64,000 nucleotides of DNA from Undaria pinnatifida (Eukaryota; Sar; Phaeophyceae; Laminariales; Alariaceae), in assembly GCA_012845835.1 (NCBI GenBank), contig JABAKD010000026.1, positions 1,120,046 through 1,184,045 on the forward strand, given 5' to 3'. This document shows positions 11,331-22,784 of this stretch, piece by piece. The first letter of the stretch is position 1. The number at the start of each line of letters is the position of its first letter. The position numbers and the translations under genes are program-made. Below the pieces are notes generated by a model. It did no database searches and was not told the DNA's origin. It worked only from the letters and a program-made list of their open reading frames with translations.

Positions 11331-11596
11331 ATATGGGTGGGGGGAGTGTGCGGCGATCGGGCGGCACACGACCAAGCGTGGGTGGAACGCGACACCAGGG
11401 CCTCGCAAAGAAACGGGTGGGAGGTGCGCGGTAAGGACGCCATACAAAACCAGGCTGGGTGGGAGCACGCTGACAGGGCTACGCCAAGAAAAGTCAGGCA
11501 GCAGGCGGAAACTGGACCTGGCGGATGTGAAGGGCCAGATTGTCAAGAGGATGTTGGGGCTGCGGCACAAACTCGGAACAGGTTGAATGGTCTTGA

Positions 11597-11743
11597 TGCA
11601 GAAGCTGGGCGTGCAGAGCGCCTTTAGGCAGGTGGGAGTGGACCCAGCCAAGGCAGCATTCGTCGGGTACGGGCGGAGAGCATATTTGTTTATCGATTTG
11701 CGGCTTCAGTTCGGGTGGAGGGGGAGCCCAGGGCGGCGGTGAA
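11597..11743 (+). pseudogene. DIRS-like reverse transcriptase fragment
   Basis: One frame reads ...SAFRQVGVDPAKAAFVGY... and then DLRLQFGWRGSPG before a stop at 11741-11743. This corresponds to RT motif A and the following palm segment of DIRS-type RTs. The residue that should be the motif-A aspartate (D-V-x-x-A-F) is Gly here (LGVQSAF), so catalysis would be lost even without the stop. Related sequence resumes after the stop (ASAILEAQWQTTKSE). Assignment rests on motif reading only. Confidence 0.55.
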
Positions 11744-12379
11744 TGATCGCCAGCGCGATCTTAGAGGCACAGTGGCAGACCACAAAATCAGAATTGGCGG
11801 GAAAGATGCTGCTGAATGAAGAGGAGGCTTGGGGAAGGTGGAGAGATGCGTTGGGAGGGGTGCGGCGACGTTTGCAGCGGAGCAAGCTACATCTGAATTG
11901 GCACGAAGAAGCGGGGGGAGGGGGGGGAAGGTGGGGAAGGGGTAGGAAAAAGACTAAAGCAAGCCGGCTGCGGGATCTCACGGAGGGGTTTATAAAAGAC
12001 GTGGAGTGGTAGAGATGGCGCCTGACAGAAGGCTTGGCGGGGAGAGAAGAAGAGTCGGCGGCGCCGTTCTTCTGGTTTGTTAAACAGCCCTGCAGAAGGA
12101 CATGGTTTGGACGTTTCATTCGAGGCGGTAAGAGGGTCGGGCCTGGAGACGAGGGGGAACTTGGAGTGGAAGGAGCGAGGGTGTGTTCGGAGATTGCGCC
12201 CAGCGACACACTTGGGGTGAGTTGCGAAGTCGACTCGAAGGACTTATGCGCAATGTTGGTGAATGTGGGTGAGCGGGAGGATCATGATAAGGAATGGAAA
12301 CTGGTTCGGGAATGAGATGGACGAGTTGGAGTTGGCGGATGAGCTGGCAGAGATCATGGCCTACTGCTGCACGGGAAAG

Positions 12380-13330
12380 AAGAAATAGTAGGCGACCAAG
12401 GCGGGGAGTTGATGACGGTAAACGTTTACCACGAGCAGTGGAGATGGCTGTCACTGCCGTTGAATTAAATAAGGATCGAGGACGCGGAAGAACGATTCAA
12501 AAGGGCACTTGTGAAGGGGAAAATCATGCGCGGGTGAAGAGGCCCCTGACGTGGGAGATTATCAGAGTGATGGAGAAGAGCTTCGGTGAGTGGGGGATGG
12601 GAGGGAAAATCGGGTGGATCGGACAGACCTGGACGAATCAGCTGTTGTCGAGGGCCACAGAGCTGTTCGCGGAAAAAGGGAGGAAGCTGAACCGGGGTCT
12701 GCTGCTTGAGGAGGGGAGATGCGTCCTTCTTCGAGTAAGGGGTGCAGTTGGAAGCCCGCAAAGAGGAAGGCAGCAGATACGATGAAGATACACTTAAAAG
12801 GGGAAAGGGGATCAGGAGAAAAAAGGGGCGGTAGCCGTGAGAACAACAAGACCCGCGCGGGGGAGGGAGGGGGGGGGTGGAGGGGGAAGGAACGCAGTGG
12901 ACTTAATGGTGGAACTGGTCGAATACTATGGGAGGAGAGTTCCGGGGAGGTAGGAAATCCCGCGGATTGCATACAGGAGCGGGGGAAGGCGCAAGGTATG
13001 AGAGGGAAATAGACGTGTCGCTCAAGGGGCGGACTGGCGAGAGTGGGGGGGAAATCGATGGGGAATGGGAGGGGGGCAGGGTCGGGGACTGGTTCCGGAA
13101 GAATGCGCGCCCGCACTCCGGAAGGATAAGGGGAGCGACAAGGCCAGTGGAGAGAGGAGCGCAGCCATGGACGATCCAGAGAAACGGGAAGTGGGCGTCG
13201 CAAGAATTTTGAGGGCACGTGAGGTCTACCACGGAATATCCCTCCGGGTGTCCAGGGTTCTACTAGGAAGGAAAGGAGCGCCTAGTAGACAACCGGAGCA
13301 AGGGACGAGATGGGGTGGGGACAGGTAGAG
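12380..13330 (+). pseudogene. Decayed tyrosine recombinase of the DIRS-like element
   Basis: Frame segments include KRPLTWEIIRVMEKS and LLSRATELFAEKG (region of the first catalytic Arg). Much further on comes ALRKDKGSDKA, at the expected HxxR box, and then REVYHGISLRVSRVL, at the expected Tyr. The pieces lie in different frames (12294-12785 and 13065-13328). The His of HxxR appears lost. This fits a phage-integrase-like DNA-joining enzyme used by DIRS elements in place of a DDE integrase. The order relative to the RT supports the call. Confidence 0.5.
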
Positions 13331-13566
13331 TAGTGGTAGGAGCAGGCATGGAACGCGGCTTCTGAATGGGCTTCCGGTTGTTGAGGTTATCTGTTTGGAG
13401 TACAGGGAAGGTCAGTCGTGTACATTATCCGGGATAGGGAACGGGGGAGAGCGGGGGGCAGGGGAAACGGGACGAGGGAAAGCCGCCAGATTCCACCCCC
13501 CTTTCCCCGGGGAAAACGCCATGATGTTATTGAACACGCCTTTTTTCGTGAAGAAGAGAATAAAAT

Positions 13567-13885
13567 GTAAGAATGACGGAACAGTCTGGAGTTTGGCGGA
13601 ACGGAAAGGAAATATCGGAGAACCGGGTAGTATTTAGGGGGGGGGTGGTTTCCGAGGAAAGAATGATGGAAACATAGGAGAGTCTCAGCAGCATCAGCAT
13701 AGTACAGCAGCGGCAGCACAGCTGCAGCAGCGAGTATGTATCGGACACGACAACCGGTAGAGGTAAAAGGAGAAGTGCCCATGCTGCAAAGACAGAAGCA
13801 GCAGTAGTAACAGTAGGGAGTAGACCGGCGGCAGGAGCATAAGGGGTAGAGAGGCCGCAAGGGGGAGCACCCATCGCAATCTCCC
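13567..13885 (+). repeat. Second copy of the LARD-hosting repeat (empty site)
   Basis: Matches 1510-1537 joined directly to 6888-7155. GGAACAGTCTGGAGTTT continues uninterrupted into AAATATCGGAGAACCGGGTA, so this copy preserves the pre-insertion state of the LARD target, with GTTT at 13591-13594. No gene is supported. Confidence 0.75.
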
Positions 13886-13914
13886 ACCCACCCACCAGAT
13901 TGCTTCATTAGCAG

Positions 13915-13950
13915 GAGGGCAAACAAACAAACAAACAAACAGACAAACAT
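13915..13950 (+). repeat. (CAAA)n microsatellite
   Basis: A CAAA tetranucleotide run (GGCAAACAAACAAACAAACA onward), ending in ACAGACAAAC. Confidence 0.85.
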
Positions 13951-14149
13951 CGGGTACCTGGTTCTGTGAAGAACGTGATGCAAGAAAATCGGAAAGGAAA
14001 GGCTGCAAGGAGAAAAACACTGTTGTAATTTTTTATCTCACATTTACTCGCAAATTCAAGGACTGTCCGTGGTTACAGGGCAGGCTCCAGCGACTCGGAA
14101 AACCGAGAAATACCCCAGGGAAAAAACACAAGCAAACCAGAGGTGGTAC

Positions 14150-14600
14150 ACGCATATATCACAGCTGACGCAATTCATGGCTCCGCCAGGTCCATACTAC
14201 TGGTGCATACGTCTTACTAGCGCCTAGAAAACCGACTAGATATAATACCGTTTGCCATCCAGTAAAAACTACCCCGTGTCTATAAGATGTTGTACCTATC
14301 ACTACGCATACGCACGTCAGACGAGAGTGTTTCGTACAAAATAAACAAAGAAAAAAAAAGACGAGAAGAAAACGAAAGAGAAGAAAAGTAAGGTAAGCGA
14401 AAAAGGAAAGGAGAGAAAAGAAAAGACTAGAAGACAGAAGGCCATTTGGAAAAATATCAAAGAAAAGGAAAAGACGAAAATGAAAAAGAACGAAAAGAAA
14501 AGAAAGGTAAGCCAAGGTAAGCCAAAAAAAGAAAGGAGAGAAAAAATAGAGACAAAAGTGACAAGACAAGAAGAGGAAGCAAGGAACGTACAAATAGAAG
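14150..14600 (+). repeat. AT-SINE copy b with long purine tail
   Basis: CACAGCTGACGCAATTCATG starts the body at about 14160. Through CACTACGCATACGCACG it leads into a purine-rich tail (about 14340-14590) of AAAGAAAAGG type. The minus-strand Phe/Leu-rich frame over the tail is a composition artefact. Confidence 0.65.
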
Positions 14601-14759
14601 GGTATGAGGAATGATATCAGGAACGGGAAGACTGATGCTGGAAGTATTCATCCCTATACAAACGTAAAATGAGTTCTGCCATCTGTAATACGTTACACGT
14701 GGTCATACCATGTTCATCACATTTCCCCCTTCATCTTTTTCGCTGTAGCCCATCTTAAC

Positions 14760-15930
14760 CGCACAAGAAGAATGACCGAGCAGAGTGTGGCAACTATCAT
14801 CGTGGCATCTCCCTCGTGGCTCTCGTAGGCCAAGTACTCCTCAAAGTACTCCTCAAACTCATCACGGGTCGGCGTGGTAACTACTACTGCGAACGCGAGA
14901 ACATTCTGCCGGAGGAACAGTGTGGGTTCAGACCCCAACGCCCGACGGTTGACATGATGTTCGTAGTACGACGACTGCAGGAACTGGCGCGGAAGAAGGA
15001 CACCTCATTGTACTTTGTGCTCTATCGACCGCACCAAAGCATACGACTCCGTCAACTGAACCCTTCGATGGGATGCTCTTGCTCGTATTGGAGTGCCACC
15101 GAGAATGCTCGCCGTCACCCGCCAATTCCATGACGGCATGCAAGCATACGGGCCGTTGGATGATGGAGAGTGGTCGCAAACGTTTGACGTCGGGCAAGGT
15201 CTCAGGCAGGGGCGCGTGATCGTGACACTGCTGATCAACATTTTTTGCACGGCGGTATTGCGTGTGGCCGAGAAACGCTTCCTCTTTGATGCAGCCATCA
15301 TGAACATGGTCCAGGTTCAACGAAAGAAGGAGTAAGTGGAGAAGAAGCGCACACCACGCGAAGGCGAGGTTGACGGGCGGGGGGCAAGGAGGAGGAGGAG
15401 GTAATGGGTGAAAAGGTTGTGGGGTATGCTGTGCGCTGACAAGGCGGGAATCGTATCGCGATCATCAGAAGGGTTAGAAAGGAGGAAGATTGATGGTGAT
15501 CGTAACTGCGTGCTCGGCGTTCGGGCTTACGATCTCCGAAATCAAAACGGGGATAATGTGCCTGCAGAATAAAGATGCCGCGGGAAGGTGTCGTTCGCCA
15601 TCAATGCAGCCGGCCAGGTATACAAACAAATGAACTAGTTGGTGTACTTGTGCGGGGCCATCAGCGCGAACGGAGACCTTAGCATCTAGATAACGAGGCG
15701 TCTTCAGAGGGCCTGAGCGTGCTCCCAGCGGTACAAGACGGAAATCGATGATCGCCCGGGTGTGCGTTTACGGTTGAAGGTGCGCTTGCTGAAAACTGAG
15801 TTGACCGAGACACAATATTAATACTTTACGGTTGCAAAACGTGGAGTACGGACAAACCTGACTACGAAAGGGTACGACGGGTTCATCATTCCATGCTCTT
15901 CCGATGCGTCGGATAGCCGAAACGGAAGCT
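14760..15930 (+). pseudogene. LINE reverse transcriptase, copy 1 (inactive)
   Basis: Frames read [20 protein letters not shown] and [20 protein letters not shown], then shift frame at the motif-A region. Later segments include VGQGLRQG-type sequence ([14 protein letters not shown]), which copy 2 has lost. The catalytic YADD box reads CADK at 15432-15443. Downstream pieces (RMRRIAETEARRPHS) represent the C-terminal region. It belongs to a non-LTR RT of RTE/L1-like style. Frameshifts and the altered active site make it a pseudogene. Confidence 0.7.
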
Positions 15931-15999
15931 CGACGACCACACTCTATCGTACGCCGACGACACGCTTGCCACGACAGTTTCCGAGAGCATAGAGGTGAT

Positions 16000-16380
16000 A
16001 GTACGCTAACGGAGGATATTTTTTGCGGGGTTCGTAGCACGTATAGAGAAGGTCGGTCTACCACAGGGGGTGATGTTTATGGGGCTTGTTGGGGGCAAGG
16101 GATACTCACGGAGGCAAGAGAAGGACTGGACGGTGCACCTGAGGGAGCATATGTCGGCCTTTGGAATTATTTTCTAAGGGTGGCGAAACGGTGCACGCAG
16201 AAGAACCCCAGATGGTTACGACGGGTAGAGAAAGGAGCAGAGTCAGTCATGCGCAAAAGCCTTGACACGGAGAGATGCAGAGCTGCAGAGAAAAAATCAA
16301 AAGCCGCGGCAGCACCATCCACCGTCGATATCTCTAATCGGCCGGGGGGAGGGAGGCGGGGGGGGGGAGGGGGGGACGGG
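16000..16380 (+). pseudogene. LINE C-terminal ORF remnant, copy 1
   Basis: GTTCGTAGCACGTATAGAGA onward parallels 23955-24250 (GGCGAAACGGTGCAC-type block, then an RDAEL/AEKKSKAAAAPS-like Ala/Lys-rich end). A G-rich run follows, in which the MITE sits. This is the 3' end of the LINE coding region. It is in several frames and non-functional. Confidence 0.55.
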
Positions 16381-16382
16381 GG

Positions 16383-16651
16383 GACCAAGGCTACGGTAGG
16401 GGGGGTACCCCCGTTTTCACTGGTGTGTTTGAGCCACTTGCGTGAGTGACTCTGTACCTCACGAATGAATATGGTTTAGACAGTTGTTTTGGATCAGCTT
16501 AGATTACCTTGGCATTGCGGATCGATTTCGTCAATATAAAACATGAAGAAAACGTAAGATCGCAAAATAACAAAGGGGTTACTCGCGCGAGTGACCCCTA
16601 GCCACTGAAATTCAAGGCCCAAAAAGGGACCCCCCTACCGTAGCCTGGGTC
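16383..16651 (-). mobile_element. MITE copy 1 (4-bp TSD family)
   Basis: A 269-bp element with terminal inverted repeats: GACCAAGGCTACGGTAGGGG at the left, and the reverse complement of GACCCAGGCTACGGTAGGGG at the right end. GGGG flanks both sides (16379-16382 and 16652-16655). It contains two internal palindromes around CTCGCGCGAG and TTGCGTGAGTGA. Orientation is opposite to copies 3 and 4. It carries no transposase. It lies inside the G-rich tail of LINE copy 1. Confidence 0.9.
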
Positions 16652-16869
16652 GGGGGCGGGGGGATTAGTGGGCCAGGGTGGGCGACGGGGGGAAGGGGGG
16701 GTGGCATATGCCCAAGTTACTAAGATCTGGGTCTGACCATCATCGTCTTGAAGCTTTTGTGGGAGTTTCAATGGTCATCACAAGTTAGCGTAACGCCGCC
16801 CTGACTCCTTCACCAAGTTGCGTCCCCAGCGCCATTCATGCACTTGATACCGTCAATGAGAACTATCCC

Positions 16870-17285
16870 TGAACGATAACGTATGTGTTTCAGATCAGCA
16901 CCGCAAGCTTCGAAGAGAATTTCGTTTTTCGGGACGGGGGAGAGGGGAAACCGATTGGGTTTGAGCATCAACGAGAGCAAGTGCGAATGAGCGGGCCGAG
17001 TGGGCTTAGGCGGCAAGGCGGCTGTGGAGAACCACAGCAGGAGGATGCCACACGGAGACCCACGACTTGCACGCACACCATCACCATGAGAGCAGCGATT
17101 GTCTATTGTCAGGGCTTCTACGAGGCAGTAGTACAACATGTTACTTGCGTCACTGATTTTTGTAGTGTTGGTAGAGTTGTATACCCTTCTTGGGGAACGA
17201 TCCCCCGCAACTTTCAACTTTAGGCACGGGCGTCGTAGCTCAGAGCGGCGCTGCAACCTGGTAGATAACTCGGAAAGACGGGGCG
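16870..17285. other. Unassigned DNA
   Basis: No gene or repeat recognised. Frames of 112 and 148 residues on opposite strands overlap here, have no recognisable motif, and are probably chance. Confidence 0.4.
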
Positions 17286-17600
17286 ATCATTGATTTTTGT
17301 GTGGTGGTCTCGTACCGGTGTACACGTCTCTCTACTCGCACATGGAAAAACCGGCTATGCCGCTTGCCACCCAGGAAAAACTACCACCACGTATATATCA
17401 CACGTAGTACATATCACTACGAATACGCAGGTCAGATGCAAGTCAACTGAAAAAAATAAACAAAGAAAAAAGAAGAGAAACGAAAGGAAACGAATGGAAC
17501 GCAAAGAAAGCGAAAAAAGAAAGGAATTTAAAGACTCAACCAGAAAAGAAAATAAAACAAGACAAGAAGAAGAAGCAAGGAAAGAAAAATAGAAAAAAAC
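17285..17600 (+). repeat. AT-SINE copy c
   Basis: The body from about TACACGTCTCTCTACTCGC through ACCACGTATATATCACACGT and CACTACGAATACGCAGG runs into a purine tail (17450-17600). The first ~100 bases seen in copies a and b are missing. Confidence 0.6.
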
Positions 17601-17639
17601 ATCATAATAGCAGGCCTCAAGAACCGACAATAAACGGAT

Positions 17640-17715
17640 CACACACAGCTTGCCAAGACGAATTTCGACAAAATATTCGATCTCACAGCTGGAGTGTATT
17701 CAAATTTTGTTAATA
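17640..17715 (-). repeat. GT element 5'-terminal fragment
   Basis: CACACAGCTTGCCAAGACGA, then ATTCGATCTCACAGCTGGAG and TGTATTCAAATTTTG, is the reverse complement of the GT element 5' end. Only ~75 bases are present. Confidence 0.6.
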
Positions 17716-17925
17716 AACGGCACTGACTGGGCTAATACAGGGTATCAAGTGCATCAATGGCGCGGGGAAGAGAACGCAACAATGCAAATAAGTCAGGTAT
17801 GGACCAGTCAGTATGGACTTAGCACATCGTAGACTGACTGCCGATTTCACTTCATATATATTTTCTGGCGAGGGCATGAATTGCGCCAGTTATGATATAA
17901 TACTTTGTGCTCTTAGCCCCACCAA
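17715..17925 (-). repeat. LINE 3'-tail fragment and AT-SINE fragment (minus strand)
   Basis: 17720-17790 is the reverse complement of the LINE 3' tail (GCACTTGATACC block). 17785-17925 is an inverted fragment of the AT-SINE body (GCACATCGTAGACTGACT, GGGCATGAATTGCGCCAG). Confidence 0.55.
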
Positions 17926-18240
17926 ACAGTTTCCTCGGCGTACACAAACACCTGTTGCAGATATACGTAACAATCCCCCCCACACACACATAATATGGTG
18001 AACGACCACCGAAAAACAATATGTACTAGACAACACAACTTTGAAACAATGCTTCAACGAAAGCTGGATAATCAACCTATATACACACATGTAACAGCAA
18101 CTACCCGCACACAAACGCCTCGAATAATAAGAATGTTCGCACGCTAAAACAACATGTACGTTCACATGAACGCACGATGGCACGATAGGGAAGACGCCAG
18201 GAAACGGGTCCGTTCTGCTCCAAGCGATCATGGTCTACGT
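17925..18240. other. Unassigned DNA
   Basis: Nothing recognised. It lies between repeat fragments and the LINE copy 2 coding region. Confidence 0.4.
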
Positions 18241-19915
18241 CAAGCCTTGAAGGCGACCACCAAACAGCTGAAACGCACGCGGGGGAAAGCTGTTCAGAGT
18301 TTCTTCGAAGATCACGGTAGCTAACTCGAAGGACGTACGCGAGAAGGTGAGTATTTCGGCTTTTACAAACACCTCAAGGGGCTGGATGTGGAAGGGAAGA
18401 GGACGTTAAACTCGCCGTACATCCAAGAAGAGAAGGTCGATTGCTGCGGGAAAATGCCCTCATCCGCGACGGGCGGGTGAAGTTGTTTTGCAAACTGCTC
18501 AAACCAAGTCGCCGACCCTTGATCCGATCATTGTGGACAAGCTTGAGCAGTGGCTCCCATGCAGACCACTCAACGGTGTCCCGTCTAGGGACGAAATACA
18601 GGAGGCGATCCGTGCATTGGCGAACCAAAAGGTGGTACGGCCCGATGGTTCCCCGGCTGGGCTCTTGAAGGTTTTGGCAGACGAAGGAGAGTTAAACACC
18701 CTCGGAAAGTTCCAGGATATCATCGTCGCTGTGTGGAGGGGAAGTGGCGAACCGCAACAACGGAAATTTGCGACGATTAAGGTGCTTCACAAGAAGAAAA
18801 CTCGGACTGAGTGTGGCAATTATCGTGGTATTTCTCTCGTATCTCACGCCGGCAAAGTACTCCTCAAAGTCATCGCGGGTCGCCTGAGTGACTATTGCAA
18901 ACGCGAGAACATTCTGCCGGAGCAACAGTGTGGGTTCGGACCCCAACGCTCGACGGTTGACATGATGTTCGTAGTACGAAGACTGCAGGAACTGGCGCGG
19001 GAGAATGACACCCCCTTGTTCTTGCGCTTAATCGACCTCACCAAAGAATAAGACTTCGTCGACCGAACCCTTCTGTGGGATGTCCTTGCTCGTTTTTGCG
19101 TGCCAACGAGATTGCTTGCAGTCATCCGCCGATTCCACGACGGTATGCAAGCATGCGTGCGGCTGGATGATGGAGACTGCTCGGATAAATTCGACCTGGG
19201 GCAGCCATCACGGACAACATGGTGCAGCTCCAACGAAAGAAGGAAAGCGAGAAGAAGGGCACTTCACGCACAAGCAAAATCAGCGGGCGGAGGGGGAAAG
19301 AGGGGTATGAGGTGCAGAGATTGTGGGGTATGCTGTACGCGGATGATGCGGGCATCGTATCGCGATCATCAGAATGGCTGGAGAGGATGATGACGTTGAT
19401 CGTGACTGCGTGCCCGTCGTTCGGGCTTACGGTATCCGAGGCAAAAACAGAGATAATGATGTGTCTGGAAAACAATAGCGGGGGGCAAGTGTCCTTCCCA
19501 ATCAATGCAGCCGGCGAGGTATACAAACGAACAATCGAGTTTGTGTACTTTAGCGGGGCTATCACCGCAGACAGAGACCGTAGCATTGAAATAACGCGGC
19601 GAAATCAGAGGGCCTGGCCGTGAATCCAGTAGTACAAGATGGAAATCTGTGATCGCCCGGGTGTGCGCTTACGGTTGAAGGTGCGGTTGCTGAAAGCTGA
19701 GGTGGTCGAGACGTTTCTTCACGGTGGTTGCATCACGTGGGGTCCAAAGAAGCCTGACTATATGACAGGCTACAACGGGTTCACCACTCCATGCTCCTCC
19801 GATGCCTTGGATGGCGGAAACGGAAGCGCGACGACCACACCCTATCTTACGCCGACACGCTTGCCACAACAGCTTCCGAGAGCATAGAGGCGATAGTGCG
19901 CAAACGGATGATATT
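18240..19915 (+). pseudogene. LINE reverse transcriptase, copy 2
   Basis: A longer copy than copy 1. Pre-RT linker pieces read EYFGFYKHLKGLDVEGKRT. The main frame 18488-19051 then contains [40 protein letters not shown] and [23 protein letters not shown] at 19049 falls inside motif A (LTKE-stop-DFVDR). About 105 bases holding the GLRQG motif, present in copy 1, are deleted near 19200. The catalytic YADD is intact at 19336-19347. The copy stops abruptly near 19915, and its natural continuation is found at 23945 beyond a repeat block. Confidence 0.75.
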
Positions 19916-22198
19916 TTACACCAACAAATATTTTCAGGACGTCAGCCGTGAGTTCGACGAATTTCGCTGATGTCCAAAACCAATTGCAAAGAAGGTGGTG
20001 TGGTGAGCGAATGCTATAGTGATCTACATGATATATGGTCTTATTGATTCAATCGTCAGGTTTGTCCCCTTTGAGAATTTATAGTTTCCGTGCACATATT
20101 GAAATGTCCCGCCCCCCGCCCCCCCCCCCCCCCCCCCCCTCCCCTCCCCCTCCACTGACCTTTTTCATAACAAACCCCGACCCTTCCCCCCCCCGCCCCT
20201 CCGTCCCCCGATTCCCCCCCCCTTCCGCCTAGTCTGTCCAAACGCCTCACTCACAATCAAAATCGGCCTGAGTAATAAACACCTATACGCAGTTGATATC
20301 ACGTCATTAATATTTTTCTGACCATCCATGACGTAGTTTTCAATTATTTTTCCCCCCAACCCCCCCCCCTTCCAACGCCCCCTCTTTTCCGACCACCTAC
20401 ACGATCGCCTAGACCTAGCACCACGCGTATAACAAGCTGCTACATATCATTGATCTCACAGCCGAAGTGTATTTGAATATTATTTGTGACCTAAACCTCC
20501 TAAAAATCCCCCCCCCCCCCCCCTCTTGCTCTCCCTTACTCAAACGCCCCACCAAATATCGAAATCCGCCACATTAATAAACACTTCACGCACAAGATAT
20601 CACCTCATTGTCTTTCGAGAGCCATCCATGCCGCTGTGTCCCCCCCCCCCCCCCCCGCTCCAACGCCCCCTCTTTCCCGACTACCTACACGATCGCCTAG
20701 ACCTAGCACCACGCGTATAACAAGCTGCTACATATCATTGATCTCACAGCCGAAGTGTATTTGAATATTATTTGAAACCTACACCTCCTAAAACCCCCCC
20801 CCCCCCCCCCACCCCCTCTTGCTTTCCCTTACTCAAACGCCCCACCAAATATCGAAATCCGCCACATTAATAAACACTTCACGCACAGGATATCACCTCA
20901 TTATCTTTCGAGAGCCATCCATGCCGCTGTCCCCCCCCCCCCCCCCCCCCCCGCCTCGAACGCCCCCTTCTTCCCCATCACCCGCACCTGTGCCTAGACC
21001 TAGCACCACACGTATAACTAACCCCTCACCTAAAGCCGTCCCCCCCCCCCACCCTCCCCCCGCTCCCGCCCCCCCCGCCCCCACCCCCCACCCTCCCCCC
21101 CCCCCCCCATCCCAACCCCACCCCCTCGAACACTCCACTCTCTCTTTACTCACTGATTGTACGAATTACCTCAGGATATACATGATAAACTGATGTATTA
21201 TTTCTAAAAATGTCACATTTATCCCCTCAAAATAATGTATAGTTTCCAGGCACATATTGAGCTGCCCCCCCCCCCCCCCCCCCCCCCCCCACCCACGCAC
21301 CCAATAATATACTGGTGCCAAAACCGTCAGATTTATCCCCTCGAAAGGATTTATAGCTTACATGCACAAATTGCCCCTTCCCCCCCCCCCCCCCCCCCCC
21401 GCCCCCCTCCAAACCCGCTCGCTTTTGATCAAAACCAGGCCCCCCTTTCCCTTCACAGCTGTCAGATTTTGTCCCCCTCAGAAACGGGTTTTATAGTTTC
21501 CGCACACAGACTGACTAAAATCATCCTGTTGACCCTGATGGCTACACTGTAGTTGTAAGGGGAGTCGCCGACCTATATCCTTAATGAGGACACACAACTC
21601 GTAATGCGCGCGATCGGAGTATCACACACAGCTTGCAAAGATGAGTTTCGACGAAATCTTCGATCTCACAGCTGGAGTGTATTTTAATTTTTTTAATATA
21701 TATATATGCGCCCGCCCGCCCCCTTTTGTTCCCCGCCCAGTTCGTTCAAACGTCTCACTTACAATCGAAATCGGCCAGAGTAATAAACACTTCTACGCAA
21801 TATATATCACGTCATCGTCTTTCCGGTTATCCATGACGTAGCTTTCATTCATCTCCCCTTCCCCCCTCCAACGCCTGCTCCTCTCCTACACCCCGCACGA
21901 CCGACTAGACCCAGCACCGCGCGTATAGCAAGCCCCTACAAAAGCAATTAATACGCGCGATCGGAGGATCACACAAAATGTCGCAAAACTCAGTGTTGAC
22001 CAAACCCTTCACCTCATAGTTTGAGTGTGTTTTAATACTATATGTGACCGAAACCTCTAGAAAACCCTCCCTCCACCTTTCGCTCTCTCTTGCTCAAGCG
22101 CCCCACCTAACATCAAAATCCGCCGAAGTAATAAACACTTCCACGCCCTGGATATCACCTCATTATGTTTTTAGAGCCGTCCATGCCACTGCTGCATC

Positions 22199-22226
22199 CC
22201 CCCCCCCCCCCCCCCCCCCCCCCCCC
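22199..22226. repeat. Poly-C homopolymer (~28 bp)
   Basis: Longest homopolymer noted, at a module boundary within the GT block. It is G-run/C-run strand-consistent with element orientation. Exact length should be distrusted because assemblies compress or expand such runs. Confidence 0.7.
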
Positions 22227-22784
22227 ACCTGCCCCCAATGCCCTCTCCTTCCCCACCACCCGCACCATCACCTAGATCTAGCACCACGCGGATAGCAAAC
22301 TCTTACATCTATGCGACCTAAAGCCCTCCCCCCCTCCCCCACAAGAGGTATTCATAGTTCCTACGCACAAATTGAGCTGCCCCACTTGTCTTTTCCCCCC
22401 CCCTACACCCCTCCCACCCCCCTTTTTGACCAACACCAGGCCCCCACGAATTTCAAAACTCCGCCCTCCGCTCGCCGGTTATTCGACTTACAGGATTCAC
22501 TTGATAAACTGATGCATTTCCTTCCACAGCTGTCAGATTTTGTCCCCCTCAGAAACGGGCTTCAAAGTTTCCGCGCACAGTCTGCCTGACATCACCCTGT
22601 TGACCCTGATAGATACACTGCAGTTGCAAGGGGAGTCGCCGACCTATACCCTTAATGTGGACACACAACCCGTAATACGCGCGATCGAAGTATCACACAC
22701 AGCTTGCAAAGATGAGGTTCGACAAAATATTCGATCTCACAGCTGGAAGCAATTTTATTTTCATACTATATCATGTAAGTAAAA

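Larger units (their letters stand above)
11450..13330 (+). mobile_element. Degenerate DIRS-like (tyrosine recombinase) retroelement
   Basis: Broken frames read in order as an RT fragment (about 11590-11740), an RT/RNase H connection region with deletions (to about 12290) and a tyrosine recombinase (about 12380-13330). RT followed by a tyrosine recombinase is the hallmark of DIRS-type elements. Terminal repeats were not located. It lies directly right of the 190-bp array, and the two may be related. Stops and frame changes are numerous, so it is inactive. Confidence 0.6.
14735..16870 (+). mobile_element. Non-LTR retrotransposon (LINE) copy 1, 5'-truncated, carrying a MITE
   Basis: Reverse transcriptase sequence begins inside the palm region near 14760 and continues in broken frames to about 16380. 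A MITE (16383-16651) interrupts the G-rich 3' part. The 3' tail (16735-16870) matches 24380-24545. The 5' endonuclease part is absent, consistent with the 5' truncation typical of target-primed integration. Confidence 0.7.

Noticed and set aside
8350-13330. Many overlapping Arg/Gly-rich (plus) and Pro-rich (minus) frames up to 218 residues
   Set aside because: They follow G-rich composition and the 190-bp repeat. Only the short RT and recombinase segments show family motifs.
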